A DNA stretch of 48,914 nt from Comamonadaceae bacterium (GCA_947452785.1 CANGDZ010000020.1:1-48914); one strand, 5' to 3'. Positions 20,468 through 29,602 are shown, counted from the stretch's first letter. Notes: generated by a model from the sequence alone, not told the origin. Numbers and translations: made by a program.

Positions 20468-21847
20468 ATGACCGAGTCGTCCGCCTTACCCCCCGAACCC
20501 GCAAACAGTTCCCTTGTCGCGCGCCCTACCCCTTGGCTGGCCTCGCTTCGGGTCTACCTTCAACCCGCCAGTTTGCGCATGTTGTCGCTGGGCTTTTCGG
20601 CGGGCTTGCCGCTGCTCTTGGTGCTGGGTACTTTGAGCTTTCGGCTCCGCGAGGCGGGTATTGATCGCAGCACCATTGGGCATTTGAGTTGGGTGGGCTT
20701 GGCCTATGGCTTCAAATGGGTGTGGGCACCGCTGGTGGACCGCATGCCCTTGCCTTTCTTGACCCGCTGGCTCGGACGCCGCCGCAGTTGGTTGTTGGTT
20801 TCACAAATTGTCATCTTGTCGGCCTTGCTGGGCATGGCTTGGTGCGACCCCAGTCAGGGCTTGGAGCCGATTGTGTGGTGCGCTTTGGCTGTGGCCTTTG
20901 CCTCGGCCACGCAAGACATTGCCCTGGATGCTTTTCGCATCGAATCGGCGGGTGCTACGCAGCAGGCCGCGTTGGCGGCCAGTTACCAAACGGGTTACCG
21001 TTTGGCCATGATCTGGGCGGGCGCCGGCGTGTTGTGGGTGGCCGCTTGGGTGCAGGGGCCACAGGTTTCAGGCTACCAACATGCGGCCTGGGCGGCGGCT
21101 TACACCACCATGGCGTTGAGTATGTTGACCGGTATGCTCACGGTGTTGTTTTCGCAAGAACCCGTGTCCGCGCCCCTGCCGCCGGCACGCAATGCGCGTG
21201 AATGGTTGCAGGGTGCGCTGGTCGATCCATTTGCCGACTTTTTGCGCCGCTACGGTTGGCAGGCGGTGCTGATTTTGTTGCTGATTGCAACCTACCGCAT
21301 CAGCGACGTGGTGATGGGCATCATGGCCAATCCGTTTTATGTGGACATGGGTTACACCAAAGACGAGGTGGCCACGGTAACCAAGGTCTATGGCGTGATC
21401 ATGACCTTGGTGGGGGCTTTTGTCGGCGGTGTGTTGTCCATGCGCTTTGGCGTGATGCGTATTTTGCTGTTGGGTGCGGTGCTCAGCGCGGCCAGCAATG
21501 TGTTGTTTGCTTGGTTGAGTGGCGTGGGTCACGACGTGACGTCGTTGGTGCTGGTCGTGTCCGCCGACAACCTGGCCAGCGGCATTGCTTCCGCTGCTTT
21601 CATTGCGTATTTGTCGTCGCTCACCAACGTCAGCTACTCGGCAACGCAATACGCCTTACTCAGTTCCATGATGCTGCTCTTGCCCAAGTTCATTGCAGGG
21701 TTCTCGGGGGACTACGTCAATGCCCATGGCTATGCGTCCTTCTTTATCTCCACGGCTTGGCTGGGGGTGCCGGTGCTGCTGTTGGTGGTTTTGGCGGGAA
21801 GGTCTGTCAAGGGTTTGGCCCAAGCCGCACCTGTGCAAACGCAGTGA
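20468..21847 (+). CDS. AmpG-like MFS transporter
   Basis: The 459-residue protein has about 12 hydrophobic segments and the AmpG-type opening (LRMLSLGFSAGLPLLLVLGTLSFRL, then GLAYGFKWVWAPLVDR). AmpG permeases import muropeptides for wall recycling. The family call is good; the exact substrate is inferred. It is monocistronic, divergent from the M48 gene with about 77 bp between them. Confidence 0.82.
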   Translation: MTESSALPPEPANSSLVARPTPWLASLRVYLQPASLRMLSLGFSAGLPLLLVLGTLSFRLREAGIDRSTIGHLSWVGLAYGFKWVWAPLVDRMPLPFLTRWLGRRRSWLLVSQIVILSALLGMAWCDPSQGLEPIVWCALAVAFASATQDIALDAFRIESAGATQQAALAASYQTGYRLAMIWAGAGVLWVAAWVQGPQVSGYQHAAWAAAYTTMALSMLTGMLTVLFSQEPVSAPLPPARNAREWLQGALVDPFADFLRRYGWQAVLILLLIATYRISDVVMGIMANPFYVDMGYTKDEVATVTKVYGVIMTLVGAFVGGVLSMRFGVMRILLLGAVLSAASNVLFAWLSGVGHDVTSLVLVVSADNLASGIASAAFIAYLSSLTNVSYSATQYALLSSMMLLLPKFIAGFSGDYVNAHGYASFFISTAWLGVPVLLLVVLAGRSVKGLAQAAPVQTQ

Positions 21848-21874
21848 TGAGCTTTACCCAACTTTACGGCTGCT

Positions 21875-21904
21875 TGATGCCCCATGAATATCACTCGGGC
21901 ATCA
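21875..21904 (+). repeat. inverted repeat before the two-component pair
   Basis: Perfect 8-bp arms TGATGCCC (21875-21882) and GGGCATCA (21897-21904) flank a 14-nt loop, 30 bp before the response-regulator start. There is no following T-run. It could be an operator for the regulator or a weak terminator for the transporter gene. Confidence 0.35.
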
Positions 21905-21934
21905 TGGTCAGAGTGTGAATAACCTCAAGGACGG

Positions 21935-22645
21935 ATGCGCATGAGCGGCACATTGCTATTAATTGAAGACGATCTGCGCTTGGCCCAGATGGTGGCGGAC
22001 TATTTGCGACAAGCGGGGTTTACCTGTGAACATGCCGGCGATGGCCAATCCGGTTTGACCCGGGTACAAGAAGGCGGCGTGGATTTGGTGGTGCTGGATT
22101 TGATGCTGCCTGACATGGATGGACTGCAGGTCTGCCAGCGCATTCGGGGGCTGCAGGGCAGCGCCAGTCAAGTGCCGGTGCTCATGCTCACAGCCAAGGG
22201 CGACCCGATGGACCGCATCATCGGCCTGGAGTTGGGCGCCGATGACTATTTACCCAAGCCCTTTGAACCGCGCGAATTGCTGGCGCGCATCAAAGCCATC
22301 TTGCGCCGCAAGCCGGGTGAGGCGGCACACGAGAAGTCGCATCTTACCTTTGGCTCGCTGGAGATTGACCGCGATGCACGGCAAGTGTCGGTGCACGGAG
22401 CCTTGTGTGATCTGACCTCGTACCAGTTTGATTTACTGGTGGCCCTGGCAGAACGAGCGGGCCGTGTCTTGACCCGCGATCAAATCATGGAGGCCGTGCG
22501 TGGCCGGGAACTGGAGGCGTTTGACCGATCCATTGATGTGCACATGGGGCGCATTCGCGCCGCCATCGAGGTGGATCCGAAAGATCCGAAACGCATTTTG
22601 ACGGTGCGTGGCGTGGGCTACGTGTTTGCCAAGGAACAGGACTGA
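21935..22645 (+). CDS. OmpR-family response regulator
   Basis: The protein has a receiver domain with the acidic pair in LIEDD, phosphoacceptor Asp55 in LVVLDLMLPDMDG and Lys in YLPKPFEPREL. A winged-helix output domain of OmpR/PhoB type follows (residues ~140-235, ending RTVRGVGYVF-like as LTVRGVGYVFAKEQD). An ATG at 21935 and another at 21941 both fit; an AAGGA lies at 21926-21930. The partner kinase follows 4 bp after the stop. Confidence 0.93.
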   Translation: MRMSGTLLLIEDDLRLAQMVADYLRQAGFTCEHAGDGQSGLTRVQEGGVDLVVLDLMLPDMDGLQVCQRIRGLQGSASQVPVLMLTAKGDPMDRIIGLELGADDYLPKPFEPRELLARIKAILRRKPGEAAHEKSHLTFGSLEIDRDARQVSVHGALCDLTSYQFDLLVALAERAGRVLTRDQIMEAVRGRELEAFDRSIDVHMGRIRAAIEVDPKDPKRILTVRGVGYVFAKEQD

Positions 22646-22649
22646 ACCC

Positions 22650-23909
22650 ATGGCGCTGCACACCGCATTTTCAAAACGTCTGTATCTGCGCATTTGGTTG
22701 GCGGTGGTACTGGGCGTGGCGGTGTTGATGCTTTTGGTAGGCTGGTTTTGGCGCTTGGCCGAGCAACACAACAGCTTTCACTCGGCTGCGCGTGAAGTGA
22801 TTGTGCGCAATGCGGCAGGCGAGGTGATTGGCACCAGCCCGGCGCTGGCGCAGCGCGGGCGCGGCGTGGAGTTTGAGTTGCAGTTGCCCAACGGTGAAGC
22901 TCTGCAAATCCAGGTGCCGTTTCCTCGGTCACCTCGGGCTGACATGGACCGCGAGGGTCTGCATGGCCGAGATCATTTGCCGCACCATCCAGCGCCTTGG
23001 TGGGCGCGCCCACCTTATGGGTTTTTATGGATGCTGGCCTTGGTGGGCTTGGGCGCCGCACTGGCTGTTTACCCGATATTGCGGCGCCTGACACAACGTT
23101 TGGAAACTCTGCAACGCGGCGTTCAACAATGGGGCGCTGGCGATTTGAGCGTGCGCGTGCCAGTGACCGGCCAAGACGAAGTGGCCGATTTGTCGTTGCG
23201 TTTTAACGATGCGGCTGAACGCATTGAACACTTGCTAGCTGCGCAGCGCGCTTTACTGGCCTCGCAAAAATCGCTGCTCGCCAATGCTTCGCACGAGCTG
23301 CGCTCGCCCTTGGCACGCATTCGCATGGGGTTGGAGTTTATGGGCGGGGAGTCTCGGTCCGCGAAAGATGAGATCACGCGCAATATTGCAGAGCTCGATC
23401 AGCTGGTGGAAGAAATTCTGCTCGCCAGCCGCTTGGACGCCAAAGAGGCGGACCTTGGGATCATTGAGTCGGTTGACCTGATTGGCCTGTGCGCCGAAGA
23501 GTGTGCCCGCGTAGGCGCGGCGCTGCACTTGCCCGAAGGCGTGCAGTCGATTGAAATGTCCGGCGTCGCCAAACTGCTGCGCCGCATGGTGCGCAATTTG
23601 CTGGAGAACGCCAAGCGCTATGGCGGCGATTCAGACCCCGGCATTGAGCTGGCCTTGAGCCAAACCGCAGACCACACGGGCATCCGCGTGTCCGACCACG
23701 GGCCAGGCGTGCCCGCTGAGTTCAGAGAGAGGATATTTGAGCCCTTTTACCGCCTGCCCGGTGCCAGCGAGCGCACCGGCGGAGTGGGGCTTGGGTTGGC
23801 GTTGGTCAAGTCGATTGCCGAGCGGCATGGGGGGCGAGTCAGTTGCGAGGGACAAGGGGGGGGAGGGGCTTGTTTTGAGGTGTCGTTCAGGCACCAAATC
23901 TTTATCTAA
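22650..23909 (+). CDS. sensor histidine kinase, partner of the upstream regulator
   Basis: The 419-residue kinase starts at ATG 22650, 4 bp after the regulator stop. It has two membrane segments (about residues 10-30 and 127-147) around a short periplasmic part, a HAMP region, the H-box ANASHELRSPLARIRMG, and an ATPase domain (LLENAKRYGG, DHGPGVP, GVGLGLALVKSIA). It is similar in outline to RstB/CpxA-type kinases. Near the 3' end there is a run of eight G (23856-23863), followed by A and four more G. Confidence 0.93.
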   Translation: MALHTAFSKRLYLRIWLAVVLGVAVLMLLVGWFWRLAEQHNSFHSAAREVIVRNAAGEVIGTSPALAQRGRGVEFELQLPNGEALQIQVPFPRSPRADMDREGLHGRDHLPHHPAPWWARPPYGFLWMLALVGLGAALAVYPILRRLTQRLETLQRGVQQWGAGDLSVRVPVTGQDEVADLSLRFNDAAERIEHLLAAQRALLASQKSLLANASHELRSPLARIRMGLEFMGGESRSAKDEITRNIAELDQLVEEILLASRLDAKEADLGIIESVDLIGLCAEECARVGAALHLPEGVQSIEMSGVAKLLRRMVRNLLENAKRYGGDSDPGIELALSQTADHTGIRVSDHGPGVPAEFRERIFEPFYRLPGASERTGGVGLGLALVKSIAERHGGRVSCEGQGGGGACFEVSFRHQIFI

Positions 23910-23937
23910 TACTTTTGTCAGATTTGCGTGGCTCTGA

Positions 23938-23959
23938 AAAATTCTAACTACGGAATTTT
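23938..23959. terminator. possible hairpin between convergent genes
   Basis: Arms AAAATTC (23938-23944) and GAATTTT (23953-23959) form a perfect 7-bp inverted repeat with an 8-nt loop between the kinase gene and the convergent ligase gene. The stem is AT-rich, so it is only a weak terminator candidate. Confidence 0.35.
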
Positions 23960-23980
23960 GGCGATTCTATTTGACCAACG

Positions 23981-25252
23981 TCACTGAAATTTTATTTTTG
24001 GGATCAAAAGACACAAGCCAATCAGCGTGGAAAGGCTTGCGGTGTAGTAATTATGTGCAAAGTTCACATTGAAAAAGCTGGCGGTAAGATGCACAAAGGT
24101 TACTCCGCTCAATGCCAGTGCAGCAGTGATTTCTTGCACTTTGAAAAGTGCCCAGCAGATCCACATGAGCCCCAGTAAGAGGCACAGTTGACTGGCCAGA
24201 CCCCACAAGCCGTGATCAATCAGTTGATTCAAATATTCGTTGTGAACATGGCCTAGTTGATGGATTTCTGTGGAGTGCGCTTCGTCGGCCCATTGGCTCA
24301 AAAGTTGTTTTCGTCCGTCATGGCCATACCCAATCCATGGCGAGGCTTGTATGGCCAATAGACTTTTTTGCCACATGAAGATTCTGGAGCCCACTGAGCT
24401 GTTGGAGCCTGCTGCAGGCGATGCTTTAGAAATTTCAAATTGCTCGATCGCTTCGTAGACCGCTTCGGTCGGGCGTTGCAAAACTGGTGTGTAACTGAGG
24501 GCCCAGCATGTAGCAATCAAGACCGCCGCACCGACAATTGGGCTTCTGGATTTAAGTCCGGCAGACTGAAACGGAGGGGTGCCCATGGGCCGCATGTAAT
24601 GTCGCCACAGATGGTGACTACAAATCAATGCCCACCAAACCACAATGCCAAATACACCGCGACTTCGGCTGGATAAAACCGCAAGCATCGCAAAAAGTCC
24701 ACCGGTTAACCAGATCCGGCGAGCAACAGGGGCAAAGTCTGACTTCAGGCCTAAAGCCAGCAGCCATGCACTGACCATGGCCATGCCGCCAGCCCAGGGA
24801 ATTGGGTGTGTGGCGACCGCATCTCTGCCGAACACTGAGACCCAGAGCAGCCCCATCAGACTGCTTAATGAGAGTGCGTAAGCTATTGTGGATAAAAGGC
24901 GTGGTCGCTCGAACAGATTACTGGCCACGACCGCATAGATGCCCAGGGCACCCAAGAAGAGTCGCAGTTCGCCATGGCGCTCTGCCCACGGGTCAGACCA
25001 ATAGATCATCGGCACAGTTTTGAGGAGCAGTACCGCCAAGCTCACGGCCAGCCAAACCCCCACCCAGGTTGGCACCTTAAGCCACTGACCAGAGCGCAAA
25101 GCGTACACACTCGCCCACAAACCCGCCAGCATCAAGAGTAGCCAAGCCAAGCCCATGGCGTTACTGCTGAGTGATGACAACGCCGTCGCCAGGGCAAATA
25201 AAATTTCGAAAGGCGCGAGCATGGGTCGAGATGGCGCCGCCGAGTTAGGCAT
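23981..25252 (-). CDS. O-antigen ligase-like membrane protein (WaaL/Wzy-C type)
   Basis: The 423-residue protein has about ten or more membrane segments and the Wzy_C-type region (SRGVFGIVVWWALI, then a long loop with IGYGHDGRKQLL and HNEYLNQLIDHG). The His in GHVHNEYLN fits the ligase signature. Such enzymes join O-chain or other glycans to lipid A-core, or glycosylate proteins. It is the last gene of the minus-strand glycosyltransferase cluster and overlaps the next gene upstream by 8 bp. Confidence 0.85.
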   Translation of the reverse strand: MPNSAAPSRPMLAPFEILFALATALSSLSSNAMGLAWLLLMLAGLWASVYALRSGQWLKVPTWVGVWLAVSLAVLLLKTVPMIYWSDPWAERHGELRLFLGALGIYAVVASNLFERPRLLSTIAYALSLSSLMGLLWVSVFGRDAVATHPIPWAGGMAMVSAWLLALGLKSDFAPVARRIWLTGGLFAMLAVLSSRSRGVFGIVVWWALICSHHLWRHYMRPMGTPPFQSAGLKSRSPIVGAAVLIATCWALSYTPVLQRPTEAVYEAIEQFEISKASPAAGSNSSVGSRIFMWQKSLLAIQASPWIGYGHDGRKQLLSQWADEAHSTEIHQLGHVHNEYLNQLIDHGLWGLASQLCLLLGLMWICWALFKVQEITAALALSGVTFVHLTASFFNVNFAHNYYTASLSTLIGLCLLIPKIKFQ

Positions 25253-26231
25253 TGTTCAGCCAAACCAGTTTGGTCGCTGGCTGCGTCATGATGGGCGTTT
25301 TGTCATTGAGCACTTCACCCGCTATGACTTTTTGATAGGCCGTCACATAGTCATCTGTCATTCGATCTGCGTTGAAAAAGTTGACAGCTCTTGCATGACA
25401 GGCTTGCCGGTCAAATTTTTGCTGGCTGACTGTTTCAGTCAAAACACTTAACTGGTTAGACAGAACCCCGCATTCGGGTGTGACAATTTCGGGTAAAGCG
25501 CCATAGGGTGTAGCGAACACCGGGCAGCCAAAATACAGACTTTCAATCACCGCCAGGCCAAACGGTTCATGCCAGCGCACTGGGAAAATCAGCCCACGTG
25601 AGTGGCGCATGGTATTGAATTTGGTCTCGCCACCCACCATGCCTAGAAACTGCACGGTACGCGACCATGTGAACCTGAAGCCTCGCTTGATGTTCAAGCG
25701 GGTGCCGCCCATGACGACCAAGGGAACGCGAGCCTTTTTACTCACATCAATGGCTCCTTGTACATTCTTTACGCGCCACATGGCCTTGCCTAAAAAATGA
25801 AAGTGCGTTCGTTCATTGTGCAGGTCCGCGGGGCCGTAGGCACTCCAGTCCAGTCCGTTATAGACGAAGCGCTGCGCGCCGTGCCGCGAAGCGTGATTGC
25901 TTGACACAAAAACGGTGTTGAGGGGCAAGGCTTCATTTAAGTTGGAGTTGCCATGCTGCGTCATCAGCCACGGTTTGCCACATTCAAAATCGACCCCGGG
26001 GTTGAACTGGAAGTGAACCAGGTCTACATCGGAAGGAATTTGCTGTTGAAGCGTGAAATCCGGATTGAGTTCAATCACTTGAGCAAAAGGACAAGTCGAA
26101 CCTTTGGGCACCAAAAAGCTGACTTGGTGGCCCTTCTCGACCAAGCACTTAGCCAAATCCCAAATGACGCGTTCAGTGCCGCCATAGGCGAAAACAGGGA
26201 TGGGTGAGTGGTTGACCAGTAGGATGTGCAA
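25245..26231 (-). CDS. glycosyltransferase, GT4-like (GT-B fold)
   Basis: The 328-residue protein opens with MHILLVNHSPIPVFAYGGTERVIWDLAKCL, a typical GT4 start. The C-terminal half has PVRWHEPFGLAVIESLYFGCPVFATPYGALPEIV, the E-x7-E signature of retaining GT4 enzymes. It probably adds a sugar to the LPS core or O-chain. The donor is unknown. It lies between the WaaE-like and ligase-like genes. Confidence 0.88.
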   Translation of the reverse strand: MHILLVNHSPIPVFAYGGTERVIWDLAKCLVEKGHQVSFLVPKGSTCPFAQVIELNPDFTLQQQIPSDVDLVHFQFNPGVDFECGKPWLMTQHGNSNLNEALPLNTVFVSSNHASRHGAQRFVYNGLDWSAYGPADLHNERTHFHFLGKAMWRVKNVQGAIDVSKKARVPLVVMGGTRLNIKRGFRFTWSRTVQFLGMVGGETKFNTMRHSRGLIFPVRWHEPFGLAVIESLYFGCPVFATPYGALPEIVTPECGVLSNQLSVLTETVSQQKFDRQACHARAVNFFNADRMTDDYVTAYQKVIAGEVLNDKTPIMTQPATKLVWLNNA

Positions 26232-26236
26232 GGTGC

Positions 26237-27019
26237 TTACCTTTTGACGGAAGCCGTCAGGTATTCACGGTCGTATTTGAGCATGGCATAGCGAAAGAAG
26301 CATTCCAGCGCAATGAAGAAGCAAAATAAGAAGCCTTCTGCTCCGCACAAAAAACCACGCCTGAAAATGTACAGTTGAATAAAACTGTTCAGAGCCGAGG
26401 CAAAGCCTCTGAGCACCCCACCCGACTTACCTTTTTCTGCGCGTTTGGCTGCGCCTAATTGGGCGTATTGGGCGAGTTTTTGCAAGCTGCCATACACCGT
26501 TTCACGTGAGTAATGCCAGAGACGGTGCTTGAATTTGCGCACCGGTGTTTGCGGGTTTTGCAAGATGGCTTTTTCATGAACCAGACCTTCAAATCGCAGT
26601 AAATTGGCCATGGGGAACATGCGCTGGACGCCCCCGGTGGACTTCATCAAAGTGAGTGCTTTGCCATAGGCTACCTGGTTCCAGAGTACTTCCCAAGTGA
26701 GTTGCGCTTGAGACTGCACCGCCTCTATAATTTCAGTGGCCAGTTCGGCCGGGATTTGCTCATCGGCATCCAAAAAGAAAATGTAATCGGCGTTGCAATG
26801 CTGAATCAAGCGGTTGCGCTGCTCTGCAAAACCTTGCCAGTCGGGGTGGCTGTGCACCTTAGCGCCCATGCTTTGCGCAATGGCAACGGTGTCATCTTTG
26901 CTGCCGCTGTCGACGACCACAATCTGGTCTGCAAAATGGGCGCTTTGAATGCACTGCGCAATTCGACGTTCCTCGTTCAGCGTCAGGATGGCGATGCACA
27001 GGGTGGGTTTCTTGCTCAT
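26237..27019 (-). CDS. family 2 glycosyltransferase, WaaE/KdtX-like
   Basis: The 260-residue protein starts at ATG 27019, which overlaps the stop of the upstream gene in an ATGA. The GT-A core shows CIAILTLNEERRIAQCIQS, VVVDSGSKDDTV and the DXD-type FLDADEQIP. EQRNRLIQH matches the WaaE (LPS core glucosyltransferase) pattern. A hydrophobic C-terminal stretch may associate with the membrane. A longer frame upstream (to 27232) is a shadow of the next gene. Confidence 0.88.
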   Translation of the reverse strand: MSKKPTLCIAILTLNEERRIAQCIQSAHFADQIVVVDSGSKDDTVAIAQSMGAKVHSHPDWQGFAEQRNRLIQHCNADYIFFLDADEQIPAELATEIIEAVQSQAQLTWEVLWNQVAYGKALTLMKSTGGVQRMFPMANLLRFEGLVHEKAILQNPQTPVRKFKHRLWHYSRETVYGSLQKLAQYAQLGAAKRAEKGKSGGVLRGFASALNSFIQLYIFRRGFLCGAEGFLFCFFIALECFFRYAMLKYDREYLTASVKR

Positions 27020-27945
27020 CGAACGCTCCAATCTAACAAGCCGCGCCAGCGGCCAACCATGCGGGCAATTAGCCGTGGTGACGGGATCAAAATGCGCAGC
27101 ACCATGGCCAGTGTGGTCTCGACCAACAGCTTGCGCCGTTGGTTGGCTGCGATCTCGGAGTTTTGGTGTTTGCGCGCGAAGATGAGTTTGGACTGCGCAT
27201 GGTGGTAGCCACGCAGGTACTCGCTGCGCCACGGGTTTTTGCCGCGCACAGAGCCGCGTGATTTATGCAGCGCGGTGTGCACCGGGTCAACGATCATGGG
27301 CAGGTGGGCCTGGAATAGGCGCAGGCAAAGATCATCGTCTTCGTAGTACAAAAAGAACTGCTCGTCAAAGTAACCGCATTGTGCAAAAGCACTGCATCTG
27401 AAAAGCATCGCTGCACCGCACACAAAGCCAACGCAGGCGGGGCCTTCTTGCACGCCGGGGCCTTTGCTTTTCCACATCAGGTGCGGCCAACGGTAGTTGA
27501 TGTCAGCTTGCCCGTTCGCCTGCAACAACTGCGGCGCAATGACTGCAGCATCTGGGTAGAGGGACGCAGTGTTCAGTAGACCCAAAACAGAGTCGCTGGT
27601 GATTTCGCAGTCTGGGTTGAGCAACAGCGCAAACGGGGTGGTGACAAGCGCCAAAGCGCGGTTGTTGGCCGCGCCAAATCCCAGGTTACTGGGCAGAGCC
27701 AGTACGCGCGCCAGAGGTAGGTATTTCTGCGTCAGTTGCACACCGCCATCATCGCTGCCGTTATCGACAACGATGATGTGTTCGAATTTTTCTAAACTGG
27801 TCTGCAGCGCTGGCAAACAGTGCGCGCTGTTGAAGGTCACAACGATGACAGTGACCTGACTCAGCGTGACGGCTGGCTGAGCAGGTCCTGGCGCTGTCTC
27901 AGTGGCCGTGACCAACAACCTCACCCGCTTTGAGTTGGTACACAT
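27016..27945 (-). CDS. family 2 glycosyltransferase, rhamnosyltransferase-like
   Basis: The protein has VTVIVVTFNSAHCLPALQ, IIVVDNGSDDGG, NLGFGAANNRAL and LLLNPDCEI, the pattern of rhamnosyltransferase-type GT2 enzymes. The start is uncertain: ATG 27945 gives 309 residues but overlaps the zinc-finger gene by 47 bp. GTG 27924 or TTG 27918/27915 would shorten the overlap, and all lie before the GT core. It belongs to the LPS cluster and is coupled to the next gene by an ATGA overlap. Confidence 0.85.
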   Translation of the reverse strand: MCTNSKRVRLLVTATETAPGPAQPAVTLSQVTVIVVTFNSAHCLPALQTSLEKFEHIIVVDNGSDDGGVQLTQKYLPLARVLALPSNLGFGAANNRALALVTTPFALLLNPDCEITSDSVLGLLNTASLYPDAAVIAPQLLQANGQADINYRWPHLMWKSKGPGVQEGPACVGFVCGAAMLFRCSAFAQCGYFDEQFFLYYEDDDLCLRLFQAHLPMIVDPVHTALHKSRGSVRGKNPWRSEYLRGYHHAQSKLIFARKHQNSEIAANQRRKLLVETTLAMVLRILIPSPRLIARMVGRWRGLLDWSVR

Positions 27946-28102
27946 TGCCGCAATACGGGCATTTGGCAGAGCCGGTTTTAGCCACGTCCAGGTACACCTT
28001 GGGGTGGGTGTTCCAAAGTTTCATGTCAGCTTGGGGGCTGGGGCAAAACACGCCGCCTTGGGCGTTCAGGTCTTTGGCCAGCAGTTCAATTGAGTTGCTC
28101 AT
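27899..28102 (-). CDS. zf-CHCC zinc-finger protein
   Basis: The 67-residue protein carries the Cys/His pattern of the zf-CHCC family: Cys20 in VFCPSPQADMKLW, His33 in THPKVYL, and Cys48 and Cys51 in KCPYCGNVY. The family is conserved in proteobacteria and is related to a mitochondrial complex I subunit, but its bacterial role is not known to me. It lies 10 bp after ilvE, and its 3' end overlaps the glycosyltransferase start. Confidence 0.85.
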   Translation of the reverse strand: MSNSIELLAKDLNAQGGVFCPSPQADMKLWNTHPKVYLDVAKTGSAKCPYCGNVYQLKAGEVVGHGH

Positions 28103-28112
28103 TGGAATCTCC

Positions 28113-29054
28113 TCAAACCTGGGTCAGCCAATGGGCGTATTTGGGGTTGCGGCCGTTGACGATGTCAAAGAAAGCAGACTGGATTTTTTCGGTGATCGGG
28201 CCGCGGCTACCGGCGCCCAGTTCGATGCGATCGAGTTCGCGGATCGGCGTCACTTCAGCGGCCGTGCCGGTGAAGAAAGCTTCGTCAGAGATGTACACCT
28301 CGTCGCGGGTGATGCGCTTTTGCACGATTTCCAAACCCAAATCTTTGGCAATGTGAAACACGGTGTTGCGGGTGATGCCGTTCAAGGCGCCAGCCGACAA
28401 GTCAGGCGTGTAGATCACGCCGTCTTTAATCACAAAAATGTTTTCGCCCGCGCCTTCCGACACAAAGCCAGAGGTGTCGAGCAACAGGGCTTCGTCGTAG
28501 CCCTCGTCGGTCACTTCCATATTGGCCAAGATGGAGTTGGTGTAATTGCTCACCGCCTTGGCTTGCGTCATGGTGATGTTGACGTGGTGACGCGTGTAGC
28601 TGGAGGTTTTGACGCGGATGCCGCGCTTCATGCCTTCTTCGCCCAGGTAGGCACCCCAGGTCCAAGCCGCGACCATCAAATGGATGGTGTTGCCCTTGGG
28701 CGAGACGCCCAATTTTTTGTCGCCAATCCAGGTCAGCGGACGGATGTAGCCGGACTCGAGATGGTTTTCACGCACCACAGCACGCTGGGCTTCGTTCACC
28801 TGTTCTTTGGTGAATGGTATTGCCATGCGCAAGATCTTGGCGCTGTTGAACAGGCGGTCGGTGTGCTCTTGCAGGCGGAAGATGGCGGTGCCTTGCTCGG
28901 TTTTGTAAGCGCGCACGCCTTCAAAAGCGCCACAACCATAGTGCAAGGTGTGGCTCAGTACGTGGATTTTGGCATCGCGCCAATCGACCATCTGGCCGTC
29001 CATCCAGATTTTGCCGTCACGGTCTGACATAGAAGGAATAACGACGCTCATCAT
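28113..29054 (-). CDS. ilvE: branched-chain amino acid aminotransferase
   Basis: The 313-residue PLP enzyme makes leucine, isoleucine and valine from their keto acids. Visible signatures are LHYGCGAFEGVRAYKT, the PLP-lysine region MTQAKAVSNY and LLDTSGFVSEGAGENIFVI. Two ATGs in tandem (29054 and 29051) follow an AAGGA ribosome site; either may be used. It leads a run into the zf-CHCC and glycosyltransferase genes. Confidence 0.96.
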   Translation of the reverse strand: MMSVVIPSMSDRDGKIWMDGQMVDWRDAKIHVLSHTLHYGCGAFEGVRAYKTEQGTAIFRLQEHTDRLFNSAKILRMAIPFTKEQVNEAQRAVVRENHLESGYIRPLTWIGDKKLGVSPKGNTIHLMVAAWTWGAYLGEEGMKRGIRVKTSSYTRHHVNITMTQAKAVSNYTNSILANMEVTDEGYDEALLLDTSGFVSEGAGENIFVIKDGVIYTPDLSAGALNGITRNTVFHIAKDLGLEIVQKRITRDEVYISDEAFFTGTAAEVTPIRELDRIELGAGSRGPITEKIQSAFFDIVNGRNPKYAHWLTQV

Positions 29055-29097
29055 GTGTCCTTAATTTGGGATTGCAATGCAATGTGCATATAAGTCG

Positions 29098-29126
29098 ATT
29101 TTACGGTCTGCGGACGTGCTTGTTGA
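29098..29126 (-). promoter_or_regulatory. candidate ilvE promoter
   Basis: On the minus strand, TCAACA (29126-29121) and TAAAAT (29103-29098) are spaced 17 bp apart, about 44 bp before the start codon. The match to sigma-70 is fair, so this is a candidate only. Confidence 0.4.
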
Positions 29127-29153
29127 CATCTGGCCTGTCCCCATCGGGAATTA

Positions 29154-29561
29154 TTAGGGGGCATCGTCATCTGTCGCCGGGCGCTCCAAGACCCATTCGC
29201 TGAGCTTGCCAGACACAAAAGTGCAGGTGACATGCGATTGCCCCGAATCAGACCACCTGAAAACTTCAGGTTGCGCGTCTTTGTCGCTTTGCAGTTGTCC
29301 CAGGGAGCGGGTCATGGCGATCACGTGCATCAAATTCACACCTTTTTTAAGTTTGGCGTTCAGCATGACAGCGCTGGCCACCGATCCCACTGGGCGGTTG
29401 GTGGCGCGTTTGAGCACGGTCAGCACGCGGGTGAAGTGCAGCAAAATCCACATCACCAAGCCGCTGGTCACCAGGGCAATGCCCGGCCATTGGTAAGCGC
29501 GCCAGGCGCCCACGGTCAGGGCAATGCAGGCCACGGGAATCAAAATACGGTTGAAATTCAT
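29154..29561 (-). CDS. small membrane protein of unknown function
   Basis: I do not recognise the family by function. The 135-residue protein has two hydrophobic segments at the N-terminus (about residues 5-20 and 27-45), a short basic region, and a soluble C-terminal part (ending WVLERPATDDDAP). It lies 41 bp downstream of radA on the same strand and is probably cotranscribed with it. Confidence 0.65.
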   Translation of the reverse strand: MNFNRILIPVACIALTVGAWRAYQWPGIALVTSGLVMWILLHFTRVLTVLKRATNRPVGSVASAVMLNAKLKKGVNLMHVIAMTRSLGQLQSDKDAQPEVFRWSDSGQSHVTCTFVSGKLSEWVLERPATDDDAP

Positions 29562-29602
29562 GGCGCTATTGTCGTGCTTTATGGGGCGGGCTTTTTTGCG
29601 GC

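Noticed and set aside
27930..29027. A 365-codon plus-strand frame across ilvE
   Set aside because: It is antisense to ilvE and the zinc-finger gene and has no recognisable motif.
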